NCBI GenBank assembly: GCA_003136185.1
Contig: PLDN01000119.1
Span: 11,124 to 44,595, forward strand
Source of the DNA: Acidimicrobiaceae bacterium
GTDB lineage: Bacteria > Actinomycetota > Acidimicrobiia > Acidimicrobiales > Bog-793
DNA: 33,472 nt
Direction: 5' to 3'
Part shown: positions 1-8,304 of the stretch, in pieces
Layout of the letters: each line of letters starts with the position of its first letter
Position numbering within the stretch: position 1 is the first letter of the stretch
The notes under the pieces: generated by a model
What the model saw: the letters and a program-made list of their open reading frames with translations, nothing else
The model's database searches: none
What the model was told of the DNA's origin: nothing
Position numbers and translations under genes: made by a program

Positions 1-203
1 GTGATGCCCTGCTCGCGCTCGGCCCTCAGGCCGTCGGTCAGCAGCGCGAGGTTGACGTAGTCGTCGCCCCGTGCGATCGAGGAGCGCTCGATCGCCTCCA
101 TCTGGTCCTCGAAGACCTGCTTGGAGTCGTACAAGAGCCGCCCGATGAGTGTCGACTTGCCATCGTCGACGGATCCGGCCGTCGCGAAGCGGAGGAGCTC
201 CAT
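1..203 (-). CDS. cysN: Sulfate adenylyltransferase subunit 1 (CysN), N-terminal part
   Basis: This is the first 67 codons of the GTPase subunit of ATP sulfurylase, which with CysD makes adenosine 5'-phosphosulfate from ATP and sulfate; the rest lies beyond the left edge. The translation opens [18 protein letters not shown], the P-loop (GSVDDGKST, residues 10-18) of CysN/EF-Tu-like GTPases. It continues with the family's LLYDSK and RAEREQGIT (switch I) segments. The ATG at 201-203 overlaps the cysD stop as TGATG, so the two genes are very likely translationally coupled. Whether an APS kinase (CysC) domain is fused at the C-terminus cannot be seen. Confidence 0.95.
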   Translation of the reverse strand, partial: MELLRFATAGSVDDGKSTLIGRLLYDSKQVFEDQMEAIERSSIARGDDYVNLALLTDGLRAEREQGI

Positions 204-1117
204 CAGAAGTAGCCCTCCTTCTTGCGATCCTCCATGGCAGCCTCTGAGAAACGATCATCAGCCCGCGTCGCACCCCGCTCGCTCACCCTCGTCACCGCCG
301 TCTCGGCAATGACCTGGAGGGGCGTGACGGCGGTCGACTCGACGGCGGCCGTGCAAGTCATGTCACCGACGGTGCGGTAGCGCACGGTGGCCTCGAAAGG
401 CTCTTCCTCGCGGACGTTCTCCCGCGGCGGGGTGAACGGCCCTACAGCGAGAAGCATGCCGGACCGACGGAACACCTGGCGCTTGTGGGAGAAGTAGATC
501 GGCGGCAACGGGATGTTCTCGGTGTCGATGTACTGCCAGATGTCGAGCTCGGTCCAGTTCGACAGAGGAAAGACCCGGAAGTGCTCGCCCGGCCGGTGCT
601 TGGTGTTGAACAGGTTCCAGAGCTCGGGGCGCTGGGCGCGGGGGTCCCACTGCCCGAACTCGTCTCGGAGCGAGAAGACCCGCTCTTTCGCACGCGCCTT
701 CTCCTCGTCACGGCGACCCCCGCCGAACACGGCGTCGTACTGGCCCTCTTCGAGAACCCTGAGCAGCGTGAAGGTCTGCAAACGGTTCCGAGTCGCTCCC
801 GGGGTGGGGGTCTCGTGGATGTCGCCGCGGTCGATGTCCTCTTGCACCGATCCGATGACGAGGCGGATCGCCCGCTCGGCGACCTGCTGGTCGCGGTACT
901 CGATGACCTCGGGGAAGTTGTGCCCGGTGTCGACGTGGACGACCGGGAACGGGACCTTCTGCGGCCAACAAGCCTTCGCTGCGACGTGCAGGAGGACAGC
1001 GGAGTCCTTGCCGCCCGAGAACAGCAGAGACGGACGTTCGAACTCCGCTACCACCTCGCGAATTATGTGGATCGCCTCGGATTCGAGCGCGGCAAGGTGA
1101 GAAAGTCGGTACGTCAT
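203..1117 (-). CDS. cysD: Sulfate adenylyltransferase subunit 2 (CysD)
   Basis: The catalytic subunit of ATP sulfurylase, first step of assimilatory sulfate activation, is 304 residues long, the usual CysD length. The PP-loop ATP-pyrophosphatase motif SGGKDS is at residues 34-39. It is followed by the [16 protein letters not shown] segment and the C-terminal region with [14 protein letters not shown] that is typical of the family. The ATG at 1117 has no good Shine-Dalgarno sequence. A TAGAAT hexamer at 1135-1130 would place the transcript start about 5 nt before the ATG. cysN follows with a TGATG overlap. The gene upstream on the same strand, an SDR, ends 64 bp away and is probably functionally unrelated. 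Confidence 0.97.
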   Translation of the reverse strand: MTYRLSHLAALESEAIHIIREVVAEFERPSLLFSGGKDSAVLLHVAAKACWPQKVPFPVVHVDTGHNFPEVIEYRDQQVAERAIRLVIGSVQEDIDRGDIHETPTPGATRNRLQTFTLLRVLEEGQYDAVFGGGRRDEEKARAKERVFSLRDEFGQWDPRAQRPELWNLFNTKHRPGEHFRVFPLSNWTELDIWQYIDTENIPLPPIYFSHKRQVFRRSGMLLAVGPFTPPRENVREEEPFEATVRYRTVGDMTCTAAVESTAVTPLQVIAETAVTRVSERGATRADDRFSEAAMEDRKKEGYF

Positions 1118-1129
1118 TAAACTATGACC

Positions 1130-1135
1130 ATTCTA
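1130..1135 (-). promoter_or_regulatory. Possible -10 box of cysDN
   Basis: On the minus strand TAGAAT (5 of 6 matches to TATAAT) lies 12 nt before the cysD ATG, giving a predicted 5-nt leader. There is no convincing -35 at 16-18 bp. Confidence 0.35.
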
Positions 1136-1181
1136 GTCAGGTTTCCGAGAGCCACCCTGAGCCTAGCTCCGGGCCTCCAGG

Positions 1182-1949
1182 CTACTTCGGTGGCATCCTC
1201 AGGCCGCCATCCAGGCGAATTGTCTCGCCGTTCAGGTAGCCGTTCCCGGCGATCGCGCAGACGAGCTCGGCGAACTCGGCCGGGTAGCCGAGGCGCTTGG
1301 GGAAGAGCACGCCGGCACCGAGTGCCTGGCGGGCCGCCTCCGGCAACAGGCCGAGAAGCGGCGTGTCCATCAGCCCCGGGGCGATCGTGTTCACGCGGAT
1401 TCCGACAGGAGCAAGGTCACGGGCTGCGGGAACCGTCATACCGACGATGCCGCCCTTCGAGGCGGAGTACGAGATCTGGCCGATCTGGCCCTCGAAGGCC
1501 GCGATAGAGGCGGTGTTGACGATGACGCCCCGCTCGTTGTCGGCAAGCGGCTCGGTCTTCGACATGGCGCCTGCAGCCAGCCGCATCACGTTGAACGTGC
1601 CGAGAAGGTTCACGTTCACGACGGTCTTGAACGCGTTGAAGTCGTGCGGCTCGCTTTGGCGACCGATCGTGCGCTGCGCCCAGCCGATGCCGGCGCAGTT
1701 CACCGTGATGCGGAATGTCCCTGCTCCCGCCGCCTGCTCCACTGCCACGCCCACGATCTCCTCGTCACCGACGTCGCCGGCGACATAGTTCGTGCCGCTC
1801 CCGAGCTCGGCCGCCAGCGTCTTAGAGCGCGCCTCGTCGCGGTCGAAGATCGTGCAGACGGCACCCTTGGCGGTGAGGGCTCTCACGGTTGCCTCGCCTA
1901 GTCCCGAGGCGCCCCCGGTCACGAGGGCTGAGGTGTTGTTGATATCCAT
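1182..1949 (-). CDS. SDR-family 3-hydroxyacyl-CoA dehydrogenase (HSD10/FabG-like)
   Basis: A classical short-chain dehydrogenase of 255 residues. It has the NAD-binding TGGASGLG at residues 11-18, NCAG near residue 84, catalytic Ser148, and the Tyr161-x3-Lys165 pair in SYSASK. The start (MDINNTSALVTGG), the IGWAQR segment and the C-terminal LDGGLRMPPK resemble the type-2 3-hydroxyacyl-CoA dehydrogenases (HSD17B10-like). These oxidise 3-hydroxyacyl-CoA in beta-oxidation of fatty or branched acyl chains; this assignment is by resemblance. I chose the ATG at 1949 because a TAATCT -10 box lies 7 nt before it and the longer reading adds 33 arginine-rich residues unlike the family. It is flanked by rnhA and cysD on the same strand. 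Confidence 0.85.
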   Translation of the reverse strand: MDINNTSALVTGGASGLGEATVRALTAKGAVCTIFDRDEARSKTLAAELGSGTNYVAGDVGDEEIVGVAVEQAAGAGTFRITVNCAGIGWAQRTIGRQSEPHDFNAFKTVVNVNLLGTFNVMRLAAGAMSKTEPLADNERGVIVNTASIAAFEGQIGQISYSASKGGIVGMTVPAARDLAPVGIRVNTIAPGLMDTPLLGLLPEAARQALGAGVLFPKRLGYPAEFAELVCAIAGNGYLNGETIRLDGGLRMPPK

Positions 1950-1956
1950 GTCAACA

Positions 1957-1986
1957 AGATTAGGAGAGGTCAGCTCACCTGCCCAA
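1957..1986 (-). promoter_or_regulatory. Predicted leaderless promoter of the SDR gene
   Basis: On the minus strand, TTGGGC (1986-1981) and TAATCT (1962-1957) are separated by 18 bp. The -10 ends 7 nt before the ATG at 1949, so transcription would start at or beside the start codon. Confidence 0.5.
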
Positions 1987-2004
1987 ATCCGCCCCAGCGA
2001 CGGC

Positions 2005-2460
2005 TCAGACCGAAGCCGATCGTTGAGTTCGCGCCGCCTCGGTGGCAAGGCTGTCGACCAGGTCGTTCATCGCGTTGCCGGAGTGGCCCTTCACCCAGGA
2101 CATCTCGATCTCCCCCGCACGCAGGTCGATGACCTGCTCGATGAGCGGGCGCCAGAGGTCCTGGTTGGCGACCGGCTCGCCTTTGGCGTTCCGCCAGCCT
2201 TTGGCTCGCCACCCCGCCCACCAGCGATTCTTGAAGCAATTGACGACATACGTGGAGTCGCTCACGATCGCGAGGCGCCCCGGGTTGGACTCGATCGCCT
2301 GGATCACGGCCATCAGCTCCATGCGCTGATTGGTCGTGTGAGCTTCGTGGCCACTCGAGTAGCGCTGCGTCGACTCGGCCCAGGCCCATCCGCCCGGCCC
2401 GGGGTTGTTGAGGCAAGCGCCGTCGGTGAAGACGACGGTCGAGTCGGTGGATCCGGGCAC
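2005..2460 (-). CDS. rnhA: Ribonuclease HI
   Basis: This enzyme degrades the RNA strand of RNA-DNA hybrids. The reading frame gives about 151 residues (E. coli enzyme 155). The RNase H fold motifs appear in order: FTDGACLNNPGPGGWA (first catalytic Asp), TTNQRMELMAVIQA (catalytic Glu), SDSTYVVN (second Asp), WVKGHSGNAMND (flexible-loop His and last Asp). No in-frame ATG precedes the fold. The GTG at 2460 is chosen because it leaves eight residues before the first strand and a TATGGT -10 box ends 8 nt upstream. It is divergent from aceE with 72 bp between the starts. Confidence 0.93.
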   Translation of the reverse strand: MPGSTDSTVVFTDGACLNNPGPGGWAWAESTQRYSSGHEAHTTNQRMELMAVIQAIESNPGRLAIVSDSTYVVNCFKNRWWAGWRAKGWRNAKGEPVANQDLWRPLIEQVIDLRAGEIEMSWVKGHSGNAMNDLVDSLATEAARTQRSASV

Positions 2461-2468
2461 GGTTGGTG

Positions 2469-2474
2469 ACCATA
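2469..2474 (-). promoter_or_regulatory. Predicted leaderless -10 box of rnhA
   Basis: TATGGT on the minus strand fits TANNNT and ends 8 nt before the GTG at 2460. No clear -35 is visible. Confidence 0.4.
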
Positions 2475-2532
2475 GTGATCCGCAAGCCGCCCGCGGCCGG
2501 ACAACGGGCGAGTCGGCGCGAGAATCGGTCTT

Positions 2533-5268
2533 GTGATCTTTGACGGCTACTCCCATCAGGTCCCCGACATCGATCCGGAGGAGACGACGGAGTGGCTTGA
2601 CTCGTTCGACTCCGTGTTGGAGGGGCGCGGGCGAGAACGGGCTCGTTTCTTGCTGTTGAAGCTGCTCGAGCGGGCACGTGCCGCGCAGGTGGGCGTGCCT
2701 GCCACAGTCTCGACGCCTTACGTCAACACGATTCCGGCCGGTCAGGAACCCTGGTTCCCAGGTGACGAGCACCTCGAGCGGCGAATACGGGCGTACATCC
2801 GGTGGAACGCCGCAGTGATGGTCACGCGGGCGAACGCGCGTGATCCCGGCATCGGCGGCCACCTCTCGACCTACGCCAGCTCCGCCTCTCTCTACGAGGT
2901 CGGCTTCAACCACTTCTTCCGCGGCAAGGCGAACGGCCTTCCCGGCGATCAGGTGTTCTTCCAGGGGCACGCCTCGCCGGGCATCTATGCGAGGGCATTC
3001 GTCGAGGGGCGGCTCGACGAGGCGCATTTGGACAACTTCCGTTTCGAGACCGGTGGCGACGGGCTGTCGAGCTATCCGCACCCCCGCCTCATGCCCGAGT
3101 TCTGGGAGTACCCGACGGTCTCGATGGGGCTCGGCCCGCTCTCGGCGGTCTACCAGGCGCGCTTCAACCGCTACCTGTTGAACCGCGAGATCGTCGACAC
3201 CTCGGCGGCCCGCGTATGGTGCTTCGTCGGCGACGGCGAGTTCGACGAGCCCGAGAGTGCGGCCGCTCTCCGCCTTGCGGCGCGCGAGCGGCTCGACAAC
3301 CTCGTCTTCGTCGTGAACTGCAACCTTCAGCGGCTCGACGGTCCGGTGCGCGGCAACGGCAAGATCATTCAGGAGCTCGAGGCGCTGCTGCGCGGCTCGG
3401 GCTGGAACGTGATCAAGGTCATCTGGGGCCGCAAGTGGGACGAGCTCCTCGCTCGGGACGTCGACGGCGTGCTCGTCAACAAGATGAACACGACGCCCGA
3501 CGGCGACTTCCAGACCTTCTCGACCCAGCCCGGCGCGTACATCCGGGAGCACTTCTTCGGGCCCGACCCCCGCCTGCGCAAGATGGTGGAGCACCTCTCC
3601 GACCTCGAGCTGCAGCAACTGCCCCGCGGTGGGCACGACTATCGCAAGCTCTATGCCGCCTACAAGGCGGCGACAGAGCAGTCGGGCGCGCCCGTCGCGA
3701 TCCTCGCGAAGACGATCAAGGGCTGGACGCTCGGACCGGAGATCGAGGCCCGCAACGCCACGCACCAGATCAAGAAGATGACGCGCGATCAGTTGCGGAC
3801 GCTGCGCGACCGCCTCTACCTGCAAGCAGAGATCCCGGACGAGGCGCTCGACGCCGAGCACCCGCCGTACTTCCGGCCGGCTGCCGACTCGCCCGAACAG
3901 GAGTACCTGGTGGGCCGCCTCGCGGCGCTCGGTGGGTCACTGCCGCACCGCGTCGTCCGGGGACAGGGCGAGTCGGGGCTGGCGGCTCCGGCGCCGTCGG
4001 TCTTCGCAGAGTTCCTCGAAGGCTCGAGGGGACAATCCGTCTCCACCACGATGGCCTTCGCCCGCATGCTGCGCAGCATGTTGCGCGACCCGGCCATCGG
4101 GCAATACGTCGTGCCGATCATTCCCGACGAGGGCCGCACGTTCGGGCTCGACGGCCTCTTCTCCGAAGTGAAGATCTACTCAGCCGACGGTCAGCGCTAT
4201 ACCTCGGTCGACGCCGGGCTCCTGTTCTCGTACGCCGAGGACCAGCGGGGCCAGATCCTCGAGGAAGGCATCACCGAGGCCGGGGCGATGGCCTCGTTCC
4301 AGGCGGCCGGGACTGCCTACGCCAACTGGTCGACGCCCATGATCCCGATCTTTTTGTTCTATTCGATGTTCGGCTTCCAGCGCATCGGCGACATGATCTG
4401 GCAGTCGGCCGACGCGCGGGCGAGGGGCTTCCTCATCGGCTGCACGGCTGGGCGCACGACGATGAGCGGCGAGGGGCTGCAGCACGAGGACGGCCACTCA
4501 CAGTTACTCGCGTCAGTCGTACCGTCTATTCGCGCGTTCGACCCGGCATTCGCCTACGAGGTCGCCTTCATCATGGAGGACGGGCTGCGCGCGATGTACG
4601 GCCCGGATGCCGAGGACGTCGTCTACTACCTAACGATGTACAACGAGAACTACCCGATGCCGGCGCTCTCCGCCGATGCCGCCGAGCGCGACCGTGTGAG
4701 GGAGGGTGTCCTGGCGGGGGCTTATCGTTTCTTACCGGGTCCGAAGCTGAAGCGCGGGTCGGGCGGCGCTGGCCGCAAGGCGACCATCCTCTTCTCCGGC
4801 ACTGCGTGGCAGGCCGCGACAGAGGCAAGCGCACTGTTGGCCGAGAAGTGGAACGTGTCAGCCGAGTGCTGGTCGGTCACGAGCTGGAAGCAGCTGCGCG
4901 AGGGGGCGCTCGAAGCCGAGCGGTGGAATCGCCTGCATCCCGGCGGCGAGCGGCGGGTGCCATACGTCAGCCAGATTCTCTCGCAGGCCTCCGGCCCTGT
5001 GGTGGCCGTCACCGACTACTTGAAGGCGGTGCCCGACCAGATCTCACGTTTCGTGCCGTCGAGGTTCATCCCACTTGGCACCGACGGCTTCGGCCGGTCC
5101 GACACCCGCGCTTCGCTGCGTCGCCACTTCGAGGTCGACGCTGCCCACGTAGTGCTGGCCGTTCTCGCCGGCCTCGCAGAGAACGGCGAGGTGAAAGAGG
5201 ACGAGGTGAGCAAGGCGATCGAGGAGCTCGGCATCGATCCAGAGGTCGTCGACCCGCTCCGCGCGTAG
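2533..5268 (+). CDS. aceE: Pyruvate dehydrogenase E1 component, homodimeric type (AceE)
   Basis: The thiamine-diphosphate E1 of the pyruvate dehydrogenase complex decarboxylates pyruvate and passes the acetyl group to E2. At 911 residues it matches the long homodimeric AceE family (E. coli 887). Visible landmarks are GGHLSTYASSA (His110), FFQGHASPGIYARAF (His146), the ThDP/Mg motif GDGE at 233-236 ending in NCNLQRLDG near 262-270, and HEDGHS at 651-656 with the active-site histidines. The start is GTG at 2533 with GAGAAT 7 nt upstream rather than a ribosome site. No E2 or E3 gene is adjacent, which is common in actinobacteria. A DoxX-like gene follows 28 bp downstream. Confidence 0.96.
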   Translation: MIFDGYSHQVPDIDPEETTEWLDSFDSVLEGRGRERARFLLLKLLERARAAQVGVPATVSTPYVNTIPAGQEPWFPGDEHLERRIRAYIRWNAAVMVTRANARDPGIGGHLSTYASSASLYEVGFNHFFRGKANGLPGDQVFFQGHASPGIYARAFVEGRLDEAHLDNFRFETGGDGLSSYPHPRLMPEFWEYPTVSMGLGPLSAVYQARFNRYLLNREIVDTSAARVWCFVGDGEFDEPESAAALRLAARERLDNLVFVVNCNLQRLDGPVRGNGKIIQELEALLRGSGWNVIKVIWGRKWDELLARDVDGVLVNKMNTTPDGDFQTFSTQPGAYIREHFFGPDPRLRKMVEHLSDLELQQLPRGGHDYRKLYAAYKAATEQSGAPVAILAKTIKGWTLGPEIEARNATHQIKKMTRDQLRTLRDRLYLQAEIPDEALDAEHPPYFRPAADSPEQEYLVGRLAALGGSLPHRVVRGQGESGLAAPAPSVFAEFLEGSRGQSVSTTMAFARMLRSMLRDPAIGQYVVPIIPDEGRTFGLDGLFSEVKIYSADGQRYTSVDAGLLFSYAEDQRGQILEEGITEAGAMASFQAAGTAYANWSTPMIPIFLFYSMFGFQRIGDMIWQSADARARGFLIGCTAGRTTMSGEGLQHEDGHSQLLASVVPSIRAFDPAFAYEVAFIMEDGLRAMYGPDAEDVVYYLTMYNENYPMPALSADAAERDRVREGVLAGAYRFLPGPKLKRGSGGAGRKATILFSGTAWQAATEASALLAEKWNVSAECWSVTSWKQLREGALEAERWNRLHPGGERRVPYVSQILSQASGPVVAVTDYLKAVPDQISRFVPSRFIPLGTDGFGRSDTRASLRRHFEVDAAHVVLAVLAGLAENGEVKEDEVSKAIEELGIDPEVVDPLRA

Positions 5269-5296
5269 GGTTGCTGGCCGTGCAGGTGCCAACGTC

Positions 5297-5773
5297 GTGA
5301 TCTCGGTCGTCCATGCAACGGAGTCGATCGGCCTCGACGCGGGGCGGTGGCTCGCGGTCCTTCGCATCGGCCTCGGCTTGTGGTGGCTCGAGAGCTGGCG
5401 CCACAAGAACAAGAAGGCGTGGTTCTCCGAGGGATCCGGGATCGCCTGGGCACAGTCGGTGGCGGACAAGCACAAGTGGGCGTTTGTCCGCAACGGGTTC
5501 AACAAGGTCGTCAGCCCACGCCCGAAGCTCATGGCGTACGTCGTGGTCTACTCCGAGCTGGCCATCGGGTTGGGCGTGACGTTGGGCTTCCTGACGCCGA
5601 TCGCACTGGCCGGTGGGATCGGCCTCAACATCTTGTACTTCGTTTTGATGATCAAGGACTGGGCCGAGCAGGGCCAGAACTCAATGATGGCGCTCATCGC
5701 GGTGGTATGCCTGTTCGCGCAGGCGAACCAGAGCTTCTCAGTCGATCAGGCGCTGCACTTGTTCGGGGCCTGA
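5297..5773 (+). CDS. DoxX-like integral membrane protein
   Basis: A 158-residue polytopic membrane protein of the DoxX/DoxD superfamily. It has four hydrophobic stretches: a first helix including RWLAVLRIGLGLWWLES, then about residues 75-95, 98-120 and 130-145. The segment with E and P between helices 2 and 3 (SELAIGLGVTLGFLTPIALAGG) is the most DoxX-like part. DoxX proteins are linked to thiosulfate:quinone oxidoreduction and oxidative-stress responses, but most are uncharacterised. A GTG start at 5297, 28 bp after aceE, suggests cotranscription with the E1 gene. No redox cysteine motif is present, so no reaction is assigned. Confidence 0.75.
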   Translation: MISVVHATESIGLDAGRWLAVLRIGLGLWWLESWRHKNKKAWFSEGSGIAWAQSVADKHKWAFVRNGFNKVVSPRPKLMAYVVVYSELAIGLGVTLGFLTPIALAGGIGLNILYFVLMIKDWAEQGQNSMMALIAVVCLFAQANQSFSVDQALHLFGA

Positions 5774-5777
5774 CTCT

Positions 5778-5798
5778 GCGGCGCTTTCGGCCTGCCGC
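5778..5798. terminator. Weak hairpin between convergent genes
   Basis: GCGGC (5778-5782) and GCCGC (5794-5798) could pair around an 11-nt loop in the 29-bp gap between the DoxX stop and the secreted-protein stop. Arms are short and there is no T-tract, so this is only a candidate bidirectional terminator. Confidence 0.25.
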
Positions 5799-5802
5799 TT
5801 GC

Positions 5803-6378
5803 TCAGCTGTTGATCCCGCTAGTCACGGTACTTGCCGAGAAGTTGTTGTAGAAGGCGTCACCGTTGGCGTTGCGGGCATCGGCGTTGGCCGCCACCTGCA
5901 CGGTGAACTGGGTATCGAGGAACTGCGGATACGCAGTCAAGTCGACCGTCAACAATCCACCCGTGAAGGGCAGCCATACCCCACCGGCGTCGGCGCACTG
6001 AGTGTCCTGAAGGCGATGGGTGATCTGCGTCGGATCGGCAGCCGTCAGGCAAGCGAAGGAAGTGGCCGGGGCCGCGCCACTCGATGCGTCCTCGGTTTGG
6101 ATCGTGAGCGATTGACCATCAACGCTTACCGTGACCTGACCAAGCTCCTTCGCGTTGCCGGTGGCGTTCCCAGGGTAGAGGCCGCACCACCCTGAGGTCT
6201 CCCCGACCGAGGCGGTGGCGCACCCAGTATGAGCGGGGGTGGCGCCCGCGCTGCTGACCATCACCGCAGTGACGCCAACCATGAGGCTTCCGCTTACGAG
6301 CGCGACCGGCGCGAGCCGCCAGATGACGCCGCGGCGCCGTCGATTCCGGTTGGTTGAACCAGCAAAGAAGTCGTCCAT
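5803..6378 (-). CDS. Small secreted protein of unknown function
   Basis: A 191-residue protein with a Sec-type signal: basic RNRRRR at residues 11-16, a hydrophobic core at 21-42, and a likely cleavage site after AGA near residue 46. The mature part is Gly/Ala/Thr rich with four or five cysteines and ends in NNFSASTVTSGINS. I do not recognise the family. The start at 6378 is preceded by GAAGGA at a proper distance, which rejects a longer reading that would add 69 arginine-rich residues. Roughly 280 bp upstream (6379-6657) is free of genes and presumably carries its promoter, but I see no convincing -10/-35 pair there. Confidence 0.7.
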   Translation of the reverse strand: MDDFFAGSTNRNRRRRGVIWRLAPVALVSGSLMVGVTAVMVSSAGATPAHTGCATASVGETSGWCGLYPGNATGNAKELGQVTVSVDGQSLTIQTEDASSGAAPATSFACLTAADPTQITHRLQDTQCADAGGVWLPFTGGLLTVDLTAYPQFLDTQFTVQVAANADARNANGDAFYNNFSASTVTSGINS

Positions 6379-6657
6379 GTCAATCAGTCCTTCGTTGTGC
6401 CCGACGATCACAAGCAGTTGTGGTCGCGTTCTCGCGGCGTGCTTGCCGCTCACGATCGTACGACTGCTGCGTCCGGTTGTCACTTGGCAGTCACCTCGCC
6501 CTGTCGAGCGAGCTGCTGCGCGCGCAGGACCGGAGCCCTTGACGGACCGGGGCCGGGCTGCCTCCGCGGTTGGCCTCCGATCCAAGCAATTGTCGACACG
6601 ATCGTCGCATGGTCATATCGGCCATGTCTTGCGGGTAACTTGCGAGGGCCGACCTGC

Positions 6658-7473
6658 TCAGCCGAAGACCCACTGGCGTTGGCTCTCCCCCGCCAGCAGC
6701 CGCCCGAATTGCAGCCCCGGGAAGTGCGCGGCGGCTACCGGGATGTCGGTCCCCTCGAGTTCCCGGGCGAGCGCCACCCGCGAGCGACGGGCGAGCTCAC
6801 GGTCGAAGTCGGCGAGCGCCTCCCAGTCGTCGCTGAGCAACTCCGCCGGGCAGTGCACAACGTCCCCGAGAAGCATGGCGCGTTCCGAGCCAGACGAGAT
6901 CACGATCACGGAGCTGCCAGGAGTGTGGCCGGGGGCGCTCCGGACGTCGAGCCCGGGCAGGATCGTCCCGTCGCCGTCCCACACCTCGAGGCGGTCCTCG
7001 ACCGGGGGGAGCAGCTCCGATACGCGCCGGCCGCCGAGCCACGCCACGGCCGGCCCGTCGTCGTATGGGTCGGCGCCCATGAAGAATTCCCAGTCCGCCT
7101 CGTGGCAGCGGTAGGTCGCGTTCGGGAAGAGGCGCTGCTCGCCGTCGCTGACCCAGCCGACATGATCGAAATGGAGGTGCGTGAGCACGACATCGGTCAC
7201 CTCGCCGGGCGCGGCGCCGAGAGCCGCCAGGCTCTGCATGAACATGCCCGTGCGGGCGGGATCGGCGTGCGGGCCGATGCCGGTGTCGACGAGCGCGAGA
7301 CGGTCCCCACTCCGGACGAGAAAGCCACCCATGTCCATCGTGAGGCGCCCCTTCTCATCGAGGAACTGGCTGTGTTGCTCCCACTCGAGCTCGGACTTGT
7401 TGAACATGTGCTTCGGTCGTGCCTTGAGGCTCCCGTCCGACACGCCGTCGATGGATATATCGCCGATCTTCAT
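6658..7473 (-). CDS. Metallo-beta-lactamase-fold hydrolase
   Basis: A 271-residue MBL-superfamily enzyme. The zinc-binding signature THLHFDHVG is at residues 98-106 (His99, His101, Asp103, His104). It is followed by APGHTPGS with the third-metal-site histidine, GDVVHCP with the bridging aspartate, and a late AAHFPG histidine. The sequence places it among quorum-lactonase/glyoxalase-II-like hydrolases acting on esters, lactones or thioesters; the substrate cannot be read from the sequence. There is no signal peptide, so it is cytoplasmic. The ATG at 7473 is preceded by TACGGT at 8 nt, suggesting a leaderless transcript independent of the broken gene upstream. Confidence 0.9.
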   Translation of the reverse strand: MKIGDISIDGVSDGSLKARPKHMFNKSELEWEQHSQFLDEKGRLTMDMGGFLVRSGDRLALVDTGIGPHADPARTGMFMQSLAALGAAPGEVTDVVLTHLHFDHVGWVSDGEQRLFPNATYRCHEADWEFFMGADPYDDGPAVAWLGGRRVSELLPPVEDRLEVWDGDGTILPGLDVRSAPGHTPGSSVIVISSGSERAMLLGDVVHCPAELLSDDWEALADFDRELARRSRVALARELEGTDIPVAAAHFPGLQFGRLLAGESQRQWVFG

Positions 7474-7481
7474 GTCCGCGG

Positions 7482-7487
7482 ACCGTA
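7482..7487 (-). promoter_or_regulatory. Predicted leaderless -10 box of the MBL-fold gene
   Basis: TACGGT on the minus strand fits TANNNT and ends 8 nt before the ATG at 7473. No clear -35 is visible. Confidence 0.4.
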
Positions 7488-7533
7488 ACAGGGCCGATCC
7501 CCGTGCGCTCGGACGTCGCCTCCAGGGAAGCTT

Positions 7534-7816
7534 CTAGAGGGCGTCCGAGTACGCCAGGTGTGCACCGCAGTGCAGGCAAACGAACAAGTACGCCGTCGGT
7601 GACGAGTCCTTGCCGAGAGCGGCGACTTGCTCGGCGGAGTCGTCGTCGAAGGTCACCGGCCGGTCCAACGCTGCCAGCTCGCCCCTGCCGACCGGACCAA
7701 GGAACGCGGCGGCATCGTCGCACGTCACAGGACTCCTCGGCGGCGCTGACACTGCCGGTCGCAACCGGATCGGGGTGATACCGGAAGACCGGGAGACCGG
7801 GCGGGAGCGTCGTCAC
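7534..7816 (-). pseudogene. CbrC (UPF0167) family remnant with internal deletion and frameshift
   Basis: A GTG at 7816 opens a frame reading LPVFRYHPDPVATGSV, the characteristic N-terminus of CbrC/UPF0167 proteins. After ATGSVSAAEES the frame breaks. The other minus-strand frame then resumes with CDDAAAFLGPVGRGELAAL and ends TAYLFVCLHCGAHLAYSDAL, the CbrC C-terminus. The middle of the protein is missing; the family normally has about 180-200 residues with a CxxC-rich centre, against about 93 codons here. The join near 7720-7730 has TGTGACG next to TGCGACG, a plausible short-repeat deletion junction. The homology is from memory of the family. Function, even in intact members, is poorly known. 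Confidence 0.75.
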
Positions 7817-7875
7817 CGACCGATTATGCACGCCTTGGTGCTCCACGCGGGGTGTCGTCGACCGGCGCGCGCGTC

Positions 7876-8220
7876 TTATAAGTCGGGGCGAGCCGCGCAC
7901 GTCACGCAGAGCGTCGTCGTCGCCAGCGCCTCGAGCCGCTCGGTCGGGATGCCAGATCCGCAGACCTCGCAGAGCCCGTATGTACCTTGCCGCTTCCGCT
8001 CGATCGCACCGTCGATCCCTGCTAACGACCTGCGGGCCTGATCAAGGAGTGACCCGACGCGGGCGCGCTCGTAGCCGAGAGTGGATCCTTCGGCGTCGTG
8101 CTCGTCGTCCGGGCTCTCGCCGGTCGACTCGGCGATCGCTGCGAGGTCTGCCTCGAGATCGGAGATGAGGACGAGCGCGTCAGCACGAGCCTGCGCGGGC
8201 CGGCCGCCCGTAGCGTCCAC
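7876..8220 (-). CDS. DksA/TraR-type C4 zinc-finger protein
   Basis: A DksA/TraR-family protein. The C-terminus carries CEVC (residues 84-87) and CVTC (105-108), joined by GSGIPTERLEALATTTL, the family's four-cysteine zinc finger. The N-terminal part is a predicted coiled coil (ADLAAIAEST, LLDQARRSLAGIDGAIERKRQGTYG). Proteins of this type enter the RNA polymerase secondary channel or act in stress regulation; its own target is unknown. Start choice is uncertain. GTG at 8220 gives 114 residues and leaves 84 bp to the divergent monooxygenase gene. A GTG at 8304 would give 142 residues but would abut that gene's ATG and add a non-family N-terminus. Confidence 0.8.
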   Translation of the reverse strand: MDATGGRPAQARADALVLISDLEADLAAIAESTGESPDDEHDAEGSTLGYERARVGSLLDQARRSLAGIDGAIERKRQGTYGLCEVCGSGIPTERLEALATTTLCVTCAARPDL

Positions 8221-8304
8221 GCCGCAACGCTTAACAGAGATCGTGCCGCCGCGCGCTCGCAGCCGCACTGTGAGCCACAGCGCGGCTGGTGCGACAATGA
8301 ACAC

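Noticed and set aside
2479-3861. Minus-strand open frame upstream of rnhA that would extend the protein to over 600 residues
   Set aside because: The extension is antisense to aceE and has no homology. The RNase H fold begins normally just after the GTG at 2460, which has its own -10 box.
8221-8304. N-terminal extension of the DksA/TraR-type protein to GTG 8304
   Set aside because: It would leave no space for the divergent monooxygenase promoter and adds residues unlike the family. The GTG at 8220 is preferred, but with limited confidence.
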